Under the pieces are notes generated by a model, which saw nothing but the letters and a program-made list of their open reading frames with translations, was not told the DNA's origin and made no database searches. The position numbers and the translations under genes are program-made. Of a DNA stretch of 64,000 bases, positions 11,401 to 23,428 are shown one piece after another. Numbering within the stretch: the stretch's first letter is position 1; each line of letters starts with the position of its first letter. The stretch is from the NCBI GenBank assembly GCA_022495005.1, contig JAGYXB010000518.1, positions 554,483 to 618,482 on the forward strand, read 5' to 3'. The stretch comes from Rhyacophila brunnea (taxonomy: Eukaryota; Arthropoda; Insecta; Trichoptera; Rhyacophilidae).

Positions 11401-14400
11401 ACCTACCAACTAAAAGTAAAGTTGCGTTACTTGTTTGTAAAAATGTCAGACTAAATTAATTAAACTAATCGGGTAAGTAATAAAAAGTCATTAATTGAGT
11501 TAGCATTTACTTGGTAGAATTCCATTTTAAAAGAAATGAAAATATAATTAATTATATTTTCATTTCTTTTAATAAAAAGTCACTTTCTTTTATAATAAAC
11601 AGACATCACTATATTATTTTTTTTTTAAATATGCATTAGAATTAAACAATATGTACCCATTTTTTTTAAATAGTTATGTAATAGGTCTTACATATTCAAA
11701 ATAAATACTATTCATTAATAATGTTTTTTGGATAGCACATGAAATAAAAATATAGGTAGATATGTATTTCAACATCCTTCGTATGTTTAGCTCTCGGACA
11801 ATTTCAGGTTAAAACGTTATTAATATATTATTATTAAGTTTATATCGTGGCTATCCATCATGTTGGTTGCAATGTTTTCCACCAAACACCTGATTAACAA
11901 ATTGAATTTAGTAACATTTACGTAAGTATATTAGAAGATATCATTTTTTGGTCACCCCATATTTTATACACTTTGACAGTGTTATGATTTAAATTAAATA
12001 AGAGATCATTATTATTACTTTAGACCAAAGCATTGTCGGCGACCTTTGCATATTACCAGTAGAGCAACAATTCCGGACCACATGTAAAAAAATCATATTT
12101 TCAATTCTCAAGGGCAATTCTGTAGAGCGTCCCCTTAACATTAATAAGTTGTGTACATCGAGGAACCAAGAGATTTCCACAGAGGCATATTCAGGGTTAC
12201 CAGCTTATTCCCCTCTACTCAAGATTGATAATAATGCATTAATGAACCCAGTGCAATGTGAGTGACCTGATTTAAACAGTGATTGAAAGGTGTTCGATGT
12301 TTATAATTATATTATTTTTATTTCATAACATAAATTAAACTGAAAATAATTTGTCCTGTTATGTTAAATTTTTATTATTTCACTATTTTTATTCCATGAC
12401 AACTCAATTATCAAAAAATGAACAAAAAAAAGATGTTTTAAAACCATTGTAATGGAGTTCTACCTTGTTAACACCAATTCAATTAATAAATATATATTTG
12501 ACAAATAAATATAACAATCTATGGTAATCAAATTATTTTTACATGAGCAAGATTTTTGTATTATCTATTTTATGTTCAGAAGGCCACTAAAGAACTGCTT
12601 CAACATTACTCACCTGAATTTGGTGTCTCATATATATGAGACACCAAATGTAATAATAAAATTAACACTCAAATGACATCAAATTCATATAGAATTCAAT
12701 TGAAATCTACGCAATAGTGTGCCTGTTCATTAACATTTAATTAACAAAAAGAAAAATACCTCTTCCTGTAGCGCAGCAAATTCATCGAGCAGATGCGCGA
12801 GTTTGTCTCTCTGGCGAGCTCTGTTGTGGCCGCATACTTGAAGCAGTCCCATGAATGGACCTGTACACCTATTGAGAAATGTATCTACGTATTCCCTAGC
12901 CTGCAATAACAAAAAGTTTAGGTGACTTAATAAACAAACATTTTACAGTGTGGCAAACATGTTACAGAAAGTGGAGATGATTTCTCCTTTGAATTTTATT
13001 ACTGTACATCATGCCTAACAGAGTGGGGGTGCGTTTTGAAATAAAATATCTATATATCATTAGTATCATACCTGTGGATAACTGAGAAGTTGATGTCGTG
13101 GAAGAAGAGCGGGAATGAAATTCTTTGCCGCTTCACGAATGGCTTCTGCCACACCTGCCCCCGCATTCGTACCCCTCCGTTCAGCCCCCAAATAAAGCAA
13201 CTGAAGAGCAGACCTTGAAAGTATACATGGCTGACTGCGACTGAACTCCATAAAAAAGTCCTAAAAAAACAGACACACAATTTGCAATTACAATATTACC
13301 ACTTCCATAATATAATTGTTTTACTTTTCTCATATGACCCGATATATAAATTTTAAATATTTAGATTTACACAAAGTGTACGTCAACACCTCGCTTCCTA
13401 AAATTAAATATACAGAAAATATTTTGTAAGTGTTTTGAAATGTGTTTAATATTATTTGTACCAGAATACTGCGGTAAGAAGGGATTGCTGTGATCTTCAT
13501 GGCATGCCGCAATTTAGAAATGAGTTCGTCGAAATACTGCATTGTTTCCAGCCGCGGTTTAATGCGAGTGTACCGAGGGAAGGTGGGAGGCAGCAGTCGT
13601 TGATTCACTAAAGGTTCGAAGCCCATGGGATTAGGCATATCCGCTAAAAAAATTAATCAATATGACTATTATACATAAGTGGTAAACAGTAAATAACAGA
13701 ATTTTTGGATTCAAGAATTATTTAACTTACAATTTTCCTCGGGTTGTGTTCCTTTACAAATTGTTTTACTGATGATGATCATCATTTCAGAACAACCTGC
13801 TAGAAGGCGGATGCAGTCATTGGTCGCTTGTTGATCTTTTTTTGTCAATAATGTAAGTGTTTGATAAAACATACGAGTGAATTTTATCCGAGCAAAAAGT
13901 CCAATTAAAGCTTCCCCCTAAAACCAAATTTCTAAATAATAAAAAATACTAAGATGACTTTAGTAAATCAAAAAAGGGATTGGTTCAACTGGTTTACAAG
14001 ACCCTCCAGGGGGCCATGAAGTTTTCTCCAAACAGTGAAATATTTCTGGGTCTGGAAAAACATAATTCTTTCTGTTTCATATAGATCTAAATGTAATTTA
14101 AATTATTATAAAGATTGATAAGTGTGTATACTTCTCTCACAAATTTGTTCTATGTACTGACCTACTTACAGTAAAAACAGTTGCCTGCAGCACAATTCTG
14201 GTTAATCTATACTGAAGTTTTAAAAAAATGTGCTTACGCTATTACATTTTGAGATTTTTGATTAACGTTTATCGATAGCACTTTGTGTCTGGATAATAAT
14301 CTTTCGTGTTGATAATTGACTGTTTGTGATTTATGAACAAGTATTTGAAGGGTTCTATTATTTTTAACATAAATTTAAGCACCTAGGCCACTAAAATCTA

Positions 14401-17400
14401 AAAAAAATCGGGTAACCTTAAATGTTTTTTTATAAAAGGGGACAATTTATTTTGGTAAGCACTGACGTAAATGAATAAAATATATAAGCATTTACCTCAC
14501 TAGGATTATTTCTAGATTGTCTATGCAATTCGTCTTCCTGTTTCCTCAGGGCAGCTATGCATTTTTGTTCAGTGACTTCGGCACTTGGATCATAAGAGCC
14601 ATACTTTCCATCGAGAGGATTCGCCCCCAATCTGTAGCCATATGCCATCGGTTGAAAGTCTTCCTCTTCAAAAACTTGCGCTCTGTAATTGACGGAAGCA
14701 GTAAATAAAAAAATTTGCATTTCTCTACAATAGAGGTACAATATGCATACAATATCGAATACATGATCATGTTACAATTAATAAGCAATTTCTTTTATTC
14801 ATCGAATAATTCACAAGATTTGAGAATGTAACATTCTTTATATTGAACATACAAAATTTGAAAACACCCCAGATATACAACTATCAGAAAAAAAATATTT
14901 TTTAAACTGCTAGTTAATTTCAGCATAATTAGATAGGATGTCCGTAATTTAATTGGTTAAGCACATTGGTGCAAATCCAGTGCTTACAGGTAGATTTTTT
15001 CTAGTAAGCATATATCTGAGGTGTTTTCAAATTATGTATGTTATCATTAGCATACACCAGGGTTGGCGAACCTTTTTACATACGCATGCCAAAATTTCCA
15101 AAAAGATATTTATCGACTGTCTTGACGTGCCTAACAGTCGGCACGTTTATTTAGGAAAAAAATTTCGGCTTGAGCCGCAGGTTGCTTAATTTTTCGCAGT
15201 TGGCTCGTTTTTTTTAGGAAAATATTTTCGCCCAATTTTTTTCAGTTGGCTTGTTTTTTAGGTGAAAAATATCGCCGTGTGACGCAGGTTACTAAATTTT
15301 AACCGAAATACCGAAGGAAAGCGTATGACTATGTCGTCATTATTTTTTTATATGTAGGTAAGTATTTTTGAAAAATTTTATTGGTTTTCGTTTGCGTGCC
15401 GTGCAAATTAATCTTGCGTGCCACTAGTGGCAGGTGTGCAATAGGTTCGCCACCCCTGGCATACACCATCATTTTCGAAACATCAAATTGACAAGATTCA
15501 TTCTTCATACAAATGCAGTTTGCTCATTGGTACTTCCATAAATCAATTGGCACATTACTACGCATGAACTTGTTCGTGAAGGAATCAGATATAAATCATT
15601 GACATAAAGCTTCATTACAATGTTTACATAAAAAATAGTAAATCATTTTTCGCTAATAAGCAGAGTAAAGCACACGGACCTTGACATAGTGAGCTCATAT
15701 TAACTGACTTTTTATGAGGAATAGTTGTTAGCCATTTTCCCAATTCATTGGATCCCTGTGGATCAACCACACATGTGATTTTTTCCACATGCGAAGATCC
15801 CATTACTTGAGAAATGGCTAGCACTAAAATTACTAGCACTACTCCACCGTGGAGACATATATAAGATAACCTTACTTTTAATAATATATTCATACTACCA
15901 CACCAATAGCGGTTCAGATACTATAAACGGCTAATACAAGTATTATATAAGAGAAATACTCACATATGTATGTAGTTCCTTATAAGATCCAATATTTTGT
16001 AAATTGCTTGACAGTAAGCTTTCAATGTTTTGTCCTCGATCGCTTGAGGATAATGTAAATACAAATTGGTGTACACAGTCTGCGCTGAAGAGTGTCCCTC
16101 TAACCAAGATACGATGCAAGAAAAGGTTGCATCTATCACACCGATTATTTCAGCGGGAGTAAGATTGTCCAATTTCAATTTTCCAACCTGAAATGAATTA
16201 CACAGAGCCATCCATCTGCATTTAAATTGAGATTTTTATTAAAGAAAAACTAATATAAAGACAACCAACCAACTGGTGGGATATTAGCATCTAATAAGTA
16301 AAAGGTAACAAGTAAAAAGATAACATTCACTTTAAGAAATATTGGACATTATTTCAATTAATTGCACGCAGTCATGGCAAGCAGTTCTCTATTGGAACAC
16401 TCGAAACTTCCATTCACCACTGGCAAGTTTAGTAATAAAAGTCCCGTGCCGAGTGAATTACTCGATGATTTAAGTCTCTGGTAAATCGTAAATTCAAATA
16501 GTGCATGCTTTATATTTCAGCTGCTGTCGTCCTCCATCTGACTCACTGGCTCACGGAACAGACTAAGATATTATGCTATACATATTTTTGCTTCTATGTA
16601 AACTAAACACCACCATTAGGATTTCTAAGAAAGGAGTTATCAATGCACACAAACGTTTATTGCCTCCCACTTGTGAAGCTTTTTTCTAGAACATTTTTCT
16701 GCCCACCGCATTCATAGTGTGACCAAATTTAATCTGGCAAGTGTAGTTTGTAGTGATTTCTCAATGGTTACCTACTACAATGTAATACATAAATACCTGC
16801 ACAGCTTGTTGAAAAGTGAGTGGTTTTGTGGAGCCTCTGTTGCAGTGCATGCCTGCATCCATTTTGGGATCCATCATTTCTATCGCTGACATCGCTTCAA
16901 ATAACCCAAACAGTTCATCGTGTAAGAGTTCTCCCAATTCTAACTCTAAAAATATAGTATTCAATTTGATTAAAGTTGAAACTCCTTAAAGTAATAACCG
17001 AATAAACCGATCACAAGAAAAAATCAAAGATGTTCAAATAAAATACAGATACGTCTTAAGGTGACGCATCAGTGAAACGCCAAATAATTTTCAACTGTAC
17101 GGGCGACGAAATTTTGGACTCGCTGCCATTCACTGAGAGAATGTTGACCCGGGAACACGTCACTTTGCTGCGTGATGGCGACGGGTCAATTAATTCTAAA
17201 ATCGTGTAAAGATGACTAAAAACGTTAGCCATTCACTTTAAAAAGAAAACATGTCAATGAATATATTATTATTGTTACTAATAGAACAATAAACAGAACA
17301 TAAAATGGACGTATGTTGGATTTATATGACAATTAATATTTCGTTTGACAGGCGTCATTTTCACCCGCCACCCGCAATCCGCGCATCGCCTAGCGACGAT

Positions 17401-17786
17401 CTTTTTAGACCGTGCCTCAACTAATGCATGGCCTTAAGGGGTATAACTACAAAATTGTGAAGGTATTGTACAATGATGTGTGTACGATATTTTATTTGGT
17501 TATATATTAAAAGAATACGCGAACACAACCGTACATAATATTCAAGTCGTACCTTTAATACTCGTCATAAAATCATCTGTGACATCTACCCAGTTGTAAT
17601 TTACTTCAGGAGATGCCGGCAATGGGTCCATTACCCTGGAAATGTCAAGCTGTATGTTTCAACAAAATCATTATATTATGTGCCGTAATGTAAGTGAAAC
17701 CAAAGGCACACTTCAGGAAAGCTTCTAAAAATACTATTTGTTTACCCATCATTCTCTCCATATCCAAAATTCTCTTCTTGTTCCAT
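8445..17786 (-). CDS. NAA35: NAA35/Mak10, NatC N-terminal acetyltransferase auxiliary subunit (3' end missing)
   Basis: Non-catalytic scaffold subunit of the cytosolic, ribosome-associated NatC complex (with NAA30 and NAA38), which acetylates Met-hydrophobic N-termini. Coding exons on the minus strand, each with GT-AG ends and consistent phase: 17746-17786, 17553-17635, 16797-16945, 15964-16187, 14496-14682, 13731-13917, 13462-13643, 13072-13260, 12760-12900, 9745-9923, 8445-8703. Together they give 607 codons. Family hallmarks visible: [20 protein letters not shown] followed by MDPKMDAGM (residues 46-74), [47 protein letters not shown] (about 437-447), [20 protein letters not shown] and [14 protein letters not shown]. 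The ATG at 17786 is chosen because its 41-nt exon splices in frame to the next; an internal ATG at 17631 is the alternative. Exon 11 carries a Gly/Ser then basic His/Lys/Arg/Pro linker (552-585), where orthologues have a Lys-rich stretch. Orthologues continue ~115 residues further; that part is not found, so the gene is partial here. Identification is firm. Confidence 0.93.
8900..9134. mobile_element. Foldback element with hammerhead-like motif and 14-bp target duplication, copy 2
   Basis: Arms from about 8938 (TTTTTATTTAATAAAACGCA) to 9133 pair almost perfectly around a small apex at 9035-9050. The direct repeat ACTCATATTCTCTT flanks both sides (8886-8899 and 9135-9148), the right length for a retrotransposition-type target duplication. 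The minus strand at 9008-9044 reads TTGAAAATGTCC, loop, GGACGAAACTGGTCC. The plus strand from 9045 repeats GAGGCGGACGAAACCGGTCC. Confidence 0.6.
11527..11572. repeat. Perfect 46-bp palindrome
   Basis: TTAAAAGAAATGAAAATATA continues to the centre and is followed by its exact complement, two 23-nt arms without a spacer, in NAA35 intron 9. It would extrude or fold as a hairpin. Confidence 0.8.
12618..12649. repeat. Perfect 32-bp palindrome
   Basis: ATTTGGTGTCTCATAT followed directly by its complement. It lies in NAA35 intron 9, about 110 bp downstream of exon 9 in the gene's direction. Confidence 0.8.
14783..15047. repeat. Foldback SINE-like repeat
   Basis: The left arm contains CAAGATTTGAGAATGTAACA and TTGAAAACACCCCAGATATA. 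The right arm has the complement ATATCTGAGGTGTTTTCAAA and TTATGTATGTT. The centre has TTAATTGGTTAAGCACATTGG and GCAAATCC, resembling degenerate pol III boxes. Same family as 54.69-55.25 kb, with traces at 49.7 kb. The adjacent hAT MITE begins 11 bp later. Confidence 0.5.
15058..15458. mobile_element. hAT-type MITE with 8-bp target duplication
   Basis: Ends CAGGGTTGGCGAACCTTTTT and (complement) CAGGGGTGGCGAACCTATTG. The flanking octamer GCATACAC is duplicated exactly (15050-15057 and 15459-15466). Start CAGGG and an 8-bp duplication are hAT hallmarks. Interior non-coding. It lies in NAA35 intron 4. Confidence 0.85.
15624..15893 (-). other. Unrecognised 89-codon ORF with hydrophobic N-terminus inside a NAA35 intron
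   Basis: Reads [20 protein letters not shown], then [19 protein letters not shown] and three or more cysteines further on. The first ~45 residues look like a signal peptide or anchor. A possible donor CAAG/GTCCGT occurs in its second half. It is on the host-gene strand but the NAA35 frame splices cleanly over it. I do not recognise it; a chance ORF is quite possible. Confidence 0.2.
16374..16500 (+). pseudogene. Fragment resembling the N-terminus of mRNA-decapping enzyme DCP2
   Basis: Opposite to NAA35, in its intron 3, an ATG opens [19 protein letters not shown], then [14 protein letters not shown] and after a short substituted stretch with an in-frame TAA, IVNS. DCP2 proteins have an IPxxxLDDLxSRFIxNxP segment near their start. 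The similarity then stops; no Nudix region follows. It reads as a captured exon or retro-fragment now inactivated, but the match is short. Confidence 0.35.
17060..17433 (+). mobile_element. 374-bp MITE flanked by TTAA, copy 1
   Basis: TTAA (17056-17059) precedes GGTGACGCATCAGTGAAACG. The right end (complement GGCCATGCATTAGTTGAGGC) is followed by TTAA (17434-17437). TTAA duplications are typical of piggyBac-class insertion. An inverted copy lies at 24.26-24.61 kb. It sits ~115 bp inside NAA35 intron 2. Confidence 0.6.
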
Positions 17787-18989
17787 TTTTCAAATTTTAG
17801 TTAACGAAGAATAAAATTTTATGGTTTTGTGACAGCTTACCCGACATTATTGCCATCGCGAAAAATAAATTGACAATGAAAAATTCGTGATCAAAAAAAT
17901 ATTTTTCCACAAAAAAAATACAATTTCATTCATTATCAATTGATTTTTCAAACTATATAACAGAAAATTAAAATCACAATATCATTATTGAATAAGATAA
18001 ATAAATGTTTTCTGCACGGGAATACATATTTTCGTCTCATTCTCGTAAAATGTGTTTTGGTGGTTTTGGTTAATTAATAGTATATTTTCAATAATAAGTT
18101 AATATATTATTATATTTCAAAATATAATAATATTTTTTCATTCAGGCCGAACCGTAGGGTCACTAGGTACCTACCTATTTCGAATTTTATTTTAACAGAA
18201 CTCTACCGCAGAATCGAATCTTTTGTAATGTTGTCGTTGTACCTATCTGGAAATGAATATTCTTCGTAGGTACCAATTAATAGTATTATCAGCGCTCGGA
18301 ATGGACAGGAACGCACCGGAGCGCCGTTGTGGTTCGTGGAATTCCAAAATATACCGTTCCGGCTCGTGGATTCATTTAAAATTGCGTTGCGGTTCGTTAG
18401 ATTGAGATAATTATATATGAATGTATCTTTTAAAGTTTTTCTCAAAATTAAAAATTAACGAAGTTATGTTATGCCGGGCGTGCAAGGGTTAAAAATAAAA
18501 ATTATGACATACCTAAATTAACCTTCTTATTTTGTGTCGATATGTCCATGCCTAAATGCATTGTCTAAATAACAAGAAACAACCAGCTGCAAGCGTAAAT
18601 TACTTTATTACCCAAAAAAATGTGCCTTGCTGACACTATTTGAAAACTCTAAAAAAATAAAGTATACATTGTTTAATAATTTCTAAAGGATGAAACATTT
18701 CAAATCTCAATACAATCTTGCCTTTGACTTACGCATTGTTAATTTACTTACCTACTAATTTATTATATTATTATATTCGGAGTGACAAAAATTATTACTT
18801 CGCCATTTATTTTCGGGTGAATGAATTGTGTTTTCGATGGTTAAATTAGTACAAAAAAATTTGATAATTTGACTCGTGCAATCCGCTATAATATTCCTAT
18901 TAGTTGCCTTTTAAAATATTTTGTATTATTTAAGATATAAATACGTTTCTAAACAAAATTGTTTATATTATTAGTTTGGTGTTTTTTTG

Positions 18990-20180
18990 CTACATTCTAG
19001 TAAGTTTTGTGTTTTAATTTTAACTGTGTGTTTAACTTGATTTTTTAATAAAAAATTGTTCTCCTAAAAGTTGGTCAAAAATGTCATCAGGCGAAACGTG
19101 TTAACTGAAACTATTGAAAAATATTTTGTCGCAGGTAACGTAACGCTGGCCACATACCTACACAATTTGATCATTTAAAAAATGATATTGAGTGGTTATT
19201 TATAAAAATAATGAAAGTATAATAAAGTAGTAGGTAATTCGTGTAAATCTGCTAAAACCACATTACATTACATTAGGAATTCACTCCAATAACCATTGAA
19301 GTGGCAACAGATGGTATTCATCTCAACAATTAACTTTTGTTAAAAAAGCTTATGACGTGTCGTAAACCCCTCTTTTTACGATGTTTACATTTGTTTTGTA
19401 ATTTACATTATTGTTGAATTGCGACTATAGTACAATAAATCTTGTGATATAACTACTACATTCATTCATTTATTTGCCATAGGTCATGATGAGCAGGTAT
19501 ACTTTTTTGTAAGTGAATTTTGTTGCTTCTGGTAAGTTTTGTGTTTTAATTTTAACTTTGTGTTGAACATATTTTTTAATAACAATTTTTTCTCTTAAAA
19601 GTTAGTTAAAATTCTCAGCAGGTGATACGAATACCTTTATATCGTCGGTGTATTGTAAAAATGGCGAATTAACCAAAATACTATTACAGGAGGAGAATTT
19701 TTAACCTTTGACATTTATTTATTAATTACCTGTGGATGAATACTTTCCTTATAATAGGCTTTATAATATAATATTTTAAAAAGTCTATTATCTTAAATTC
19801 GCTTTTTCTTCGTAACACTAAGTGGATAATCACCCTTACAATTATCATTTTTAATAAGTACTTTCCTGTGGGATACAAATTCGCCATTTTTACATAATTA
19901 TATTATTACATATACTATTGTCGCTGGTATCCAAACTGATTTAAGATAATTCTGGCCACACGCACAATTTGATAATTTTGTGGATATTTATAAAAATAAT
20001 GAAGGCTTAATTACGTAGTAGGTACTTCGTGTAAATCTGCTAAAACATTAGGAATTCTTTCCGGTGGACAATACAGTGGCAACATCTGTTCTGTGATTCA
20101 ATAATTATTATCATCTCAACAACTTGACTTGTGTTAAAAAAATATTTATGATAAGTCGTAAACCCCAATTTTCACAGTGA
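18990..20180. repeat. Degenerate tandem duplication of a ~390-bp unit
   Basis: 18990-19380 and 19520-20180 share TAAGTTTTGTGTTTTAATTT, TATTTATAAAAATAATGAA, TTCGTGTAAATCTGCTAAAA and AAGTCGTAAACCCC-like words in the same order. The second unit is longer because of an insertion at about 19648-19898. Confidence 0.6.
19648..19898. mobile_element. Small inverted-repeat MITE inside the second duplicated unit
   Basis: TGTAAAAATGGCGAATT at the left and its exact complement AATTCGCCATTTTTACA at the right. Interior AT-rich. It explains the length difference between the two tandem units. Confidence 0.6.
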
Positions 20181-20924
20181 ATAATGAATGATTTTTTCTA
20201 CAAAAATGTGTTTGGGCCATTGATGGTTTGGGCAGAAAATATTGAATAGCCTTCTGCAGAGTTTATTTATTTGGGACGTTCCTATTGTATTACAATTATT
20301 ATTACATGCATTGTAGCTTGTGACTTTAAAAATAATAGAAATAATACATAGGTAGTGTGGAGAGAACTTTTACTAAATTTTTGTTTGTAAATTTGTTTAA
20401 AAAAAATATAGGAATATCCTTTAATAAAAATGTACGACTATCATAATATCTGTATTGTATGTAGGTACCTATTATTATTTCCATGGCAATAATAATGTGA
20501 GTAGGGAAGGACAAACAACATAGATTGAATCGTTTAGAATAAGTAGGTACTAACAAATTAGGTACCTATGTGTCCAGTGCGGACATCTAATTATCTTAGG
20601 TGGTGTTAGTCATAGATTATTAAATAAATACGGTGGTAGATGTATATTACAATAATTGTAACCAAAGCATCACCATTGTAACATAACATGCATACAATAC
20701 AATATTAGTCCTTATAATGTTGAATATAGTAGGTACTAATTAATGACAATTTTATATTATTCTATAAGAATCGCGCTTAGCAACCTGAGTTTCACCTTCC
20801 GTCATGTTTTATCTTATATAAATGAAAATGACACACCATTGGTAATTTAATTACAAATAATGCTATGTTTACGTTGTTTGGATGACTTGAAACTTTTATT
20901 AGATGTAGGTACGGCCTTATGCCC

Positions 20925-21185
20925 CTTATAGTGGATAAGGTTCAAAATAAATCTTTGAGAATCCTTTAAAGCTGTGTGGATAGTGGATACTATCCATGGT
21001 TTTATCCGATTGATTTCTCAAGACGTATGCTTACATACTGTATTCTGAAAGTTAAAAAGAGAGCTAGGTATTTAGGCTACGTACTTTTTCCAACTTATAT
21101 CTACCCAGTACAAATGAGAACTCTGCCATTATTGGTACTTAGTATTGATTTTATTATATATTATTTTATAACTTTCTTGATAATC
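20925..21185 (+). pseudogene. Non-LTR retrotransposon reverse transcriptase C-terminal fragment
   Basis: A broken frame reads DKVQNKSLRIL, then GYYPWFYPIDFSRRMLTYCI and further hydrophobic sequence. LEKVQNKxLRxI followed by a YxPVDxxRRxLT-type segment is characteristic of the region after the RT domain in jockey/R1-class elements. Short and decayed. Confidence 0.4.
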
Positions 21186-22635
21186 TAAGTTGTTTGTTCT
21201 GCCAAGGTGCAATAATTGCTAATGATAATTGGGCAGGAAATAACTATGTTCAACCAAATCGCTTCGGATAATCGTATATTCCACCTGCGTGAGAACGAGT
21301 TTATGTGAACGTTGTTTTATAAATTCTTGGTATAGGTAGGCACTTACTGTTTTTTCTAATACTATTTCTTTATTTTTTAAACACTATTTTAATACTATTT
21401 CTTGATGTTTGATATTCTGTGCTCGTATTTAAATGGAATTTGTAAAATTTTCTATAAGTACGTAAATATTTTTTTAATTTGAATCTATAAGGTACTTATG
21501 TGGATATGTTGTTTGTTATGACTAATTAATTACAAACTTATCTATCCCAAATGAGACAGTAAGTTATAATCAGTGACGAGTGATGGTAGAGGTATCATGC
21601 ACTGGTTATAGTGGTAGATAAAGTAAAAATAAAGAATAATACAATTTTTGACGGTATACTTTGTTAAAACAAGATTATTTCGCCTGCGGCGCTGACAATC
21701 CTTACCAACCTGCCCAATATAGATCCACGTAAGAAGTTTAAAGTTTATTGTTGCATTTTTATATCAAAAGTACGTACGTACGTAAAGAAAGGATTAGCAT
21801 AAGTACTTAGTTTCGGAAAATTATACAGCGTTCCTGTTCGTGAAATTTTCCATTTCGAGCACTGAGTATTATTGAGTATTATGTATTTGCATGTTGCGAC
21901 TGCTTTGTGTAGATACCTATTGTGTAAAGGTATCGTGGATTTTTCACAGGTACGGATGCCGGTGCTCTGAGTGCGCCCACGACAAAGTGGCTCACGAGTA
22001 GGGCACAGGCCCGCCCCTGTACGATATTCAAAAAGACGCCCTCCCCATTTCCATTAAAAAACGGATGAAAATTTTCATGAACAATACAATTATTTAAGTT
22101 TTTTGTAAATTTATTTTTCCAGATAGATGTAAGTAGGTACCTATCATGTATTATAATTATGTTCCTGTATATTATCAAAATATCCCTACGCTTAAAAAGT
22201 ATCAGGAATGATAGGTATTAATTTGGGGTATATTTTCAAACTAACAAAAGGAAAATAAGTACCTCCTACATTAGTTGAAAAGAATATAATTATTATTTAC
22301 CTACCACAAAAATATGATTTATTAATTTATGACATGTAGGTACAGATATTTACGTTTAGTGTATTTCTATAGTAGTTTTGTTTGGCTGGGAGGGTGTCTT
22401 TGTGTTGCAAAATGGTCGCTAACTTTAAACATTTTAATATGTAAGTACGTACATGTCGCAAAATTGAAACAAACCGAAAAGTTTTTTGGTCGCCCTCTTA
22501 ATTCGGCAGCCTTCGTGCAATGCATATTTCGCTCATATGGATTTGGCGGCCCTGACAGGGTACCGATAGTTCTGTTTGGATTTGAAACCTGAAACCCGAC
22601 GGAGAAAGAATAAAAGGCTATCCAAATAGGTAGGT

Positions 22636-23310
22636 ATGGAAAAGAATGCTTGGTTAAATAAAACTAATTGTAGTAGGTACCATGGTAGTACACACTACAC
22701 TCTTACTAACTCTGAGCTCTACGAGAAGTTTAAGTCCACTATAATTAATATAATATTGATAGCGCAAAGGCTCCGATGGGCCGGTGTCGCTTTTAGGTAC
22801 GATGGATCTAGAGCTCTCCATAAGCCGCATCGCATATCTAAAGTCGTCCGACTGCAACACGTCGAATATGACGATATGATTTTTTGGTATTCACAAAACA
22901 TAATGTAATAATATGATTTAATGCAAATCCGCACACAGCTTGAATGCGACATTTTAGTTTGAAAAAAACAGCTGGTGTCGCAAGCAACAAATTTCACGCG
23001 ACAGGGTCGCGGGTATAATATCAAAATGTCGCACCAGCACAGCTGGTGCTGGAGCTGATTTTTTTTATTTATTTTGGCTAGCTGCGTGATGTCACCGTCC
23101 CCGGCCAGGCCTCGCCTATGCGCATAAAATAAAGGTGCAATAATGCGCTAAGTTTTGATGTATGACAATATCCAAGTCGAAACTATTTTCAATGTGCGAC
23201 TGGGCTAAGGTTTTTAAAAAAGGCATCATAAGCACTCGGCGCCTGGACAGCCTCCAGAAGAGATGGGTGGACGACGTCAGGACAAGGACGAAAGTTGTGC
23301 AGTCAGTGAG
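22636..23310 (+). pseudogene. Non-LTR retrotransposon C-terminal fragments
   Basis: TNSELYEKFKS, AQRLRWAGVAFR (22690-22800) and, after intervening sequence, RRLDSLQKRWVDDVRTRT (about 23235-23290). This is the RTNxELYEL...AQRLRWAGHxxR...GRPxxRWxDDV order found at the C-terminus of many arthropod non-LTR polyproteins. Stops and insertions interrupt it. Confidence 0.55.
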
Positions 23311-23374
23311 TAGTAAGTAGGTATATTAATGCAAAAGTATAGTAGGTACAAAGTTAGATTTCTAGAAACAATAA

Positions 23375-23380
23375 TTTATT
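23375..23380 (-). terminator. Polyadenylation signal of array gene A
   Basis: AATAAA on the minus strand, about 50 nt after the stop codon of gene A. Confidence 0.5.
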
Positions 23381-23428
23381 ATAGATATATGGTATTCCAG
23401 TTATAACACTAAGCTAGACAGGATTTCT

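Larger units (their letters stand above)
17787..23374. other. Spacer between NAA35 5' end and array gene A
   Basis: No gene supported. It contains a degenerate tandem duplication, a small MITE and two non-LTR retrotransposon fragments (listed). The NAA35 promoter should be in its first few hundred bases. I see no clear TATA or Initiator there. Confidence 0.5.
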
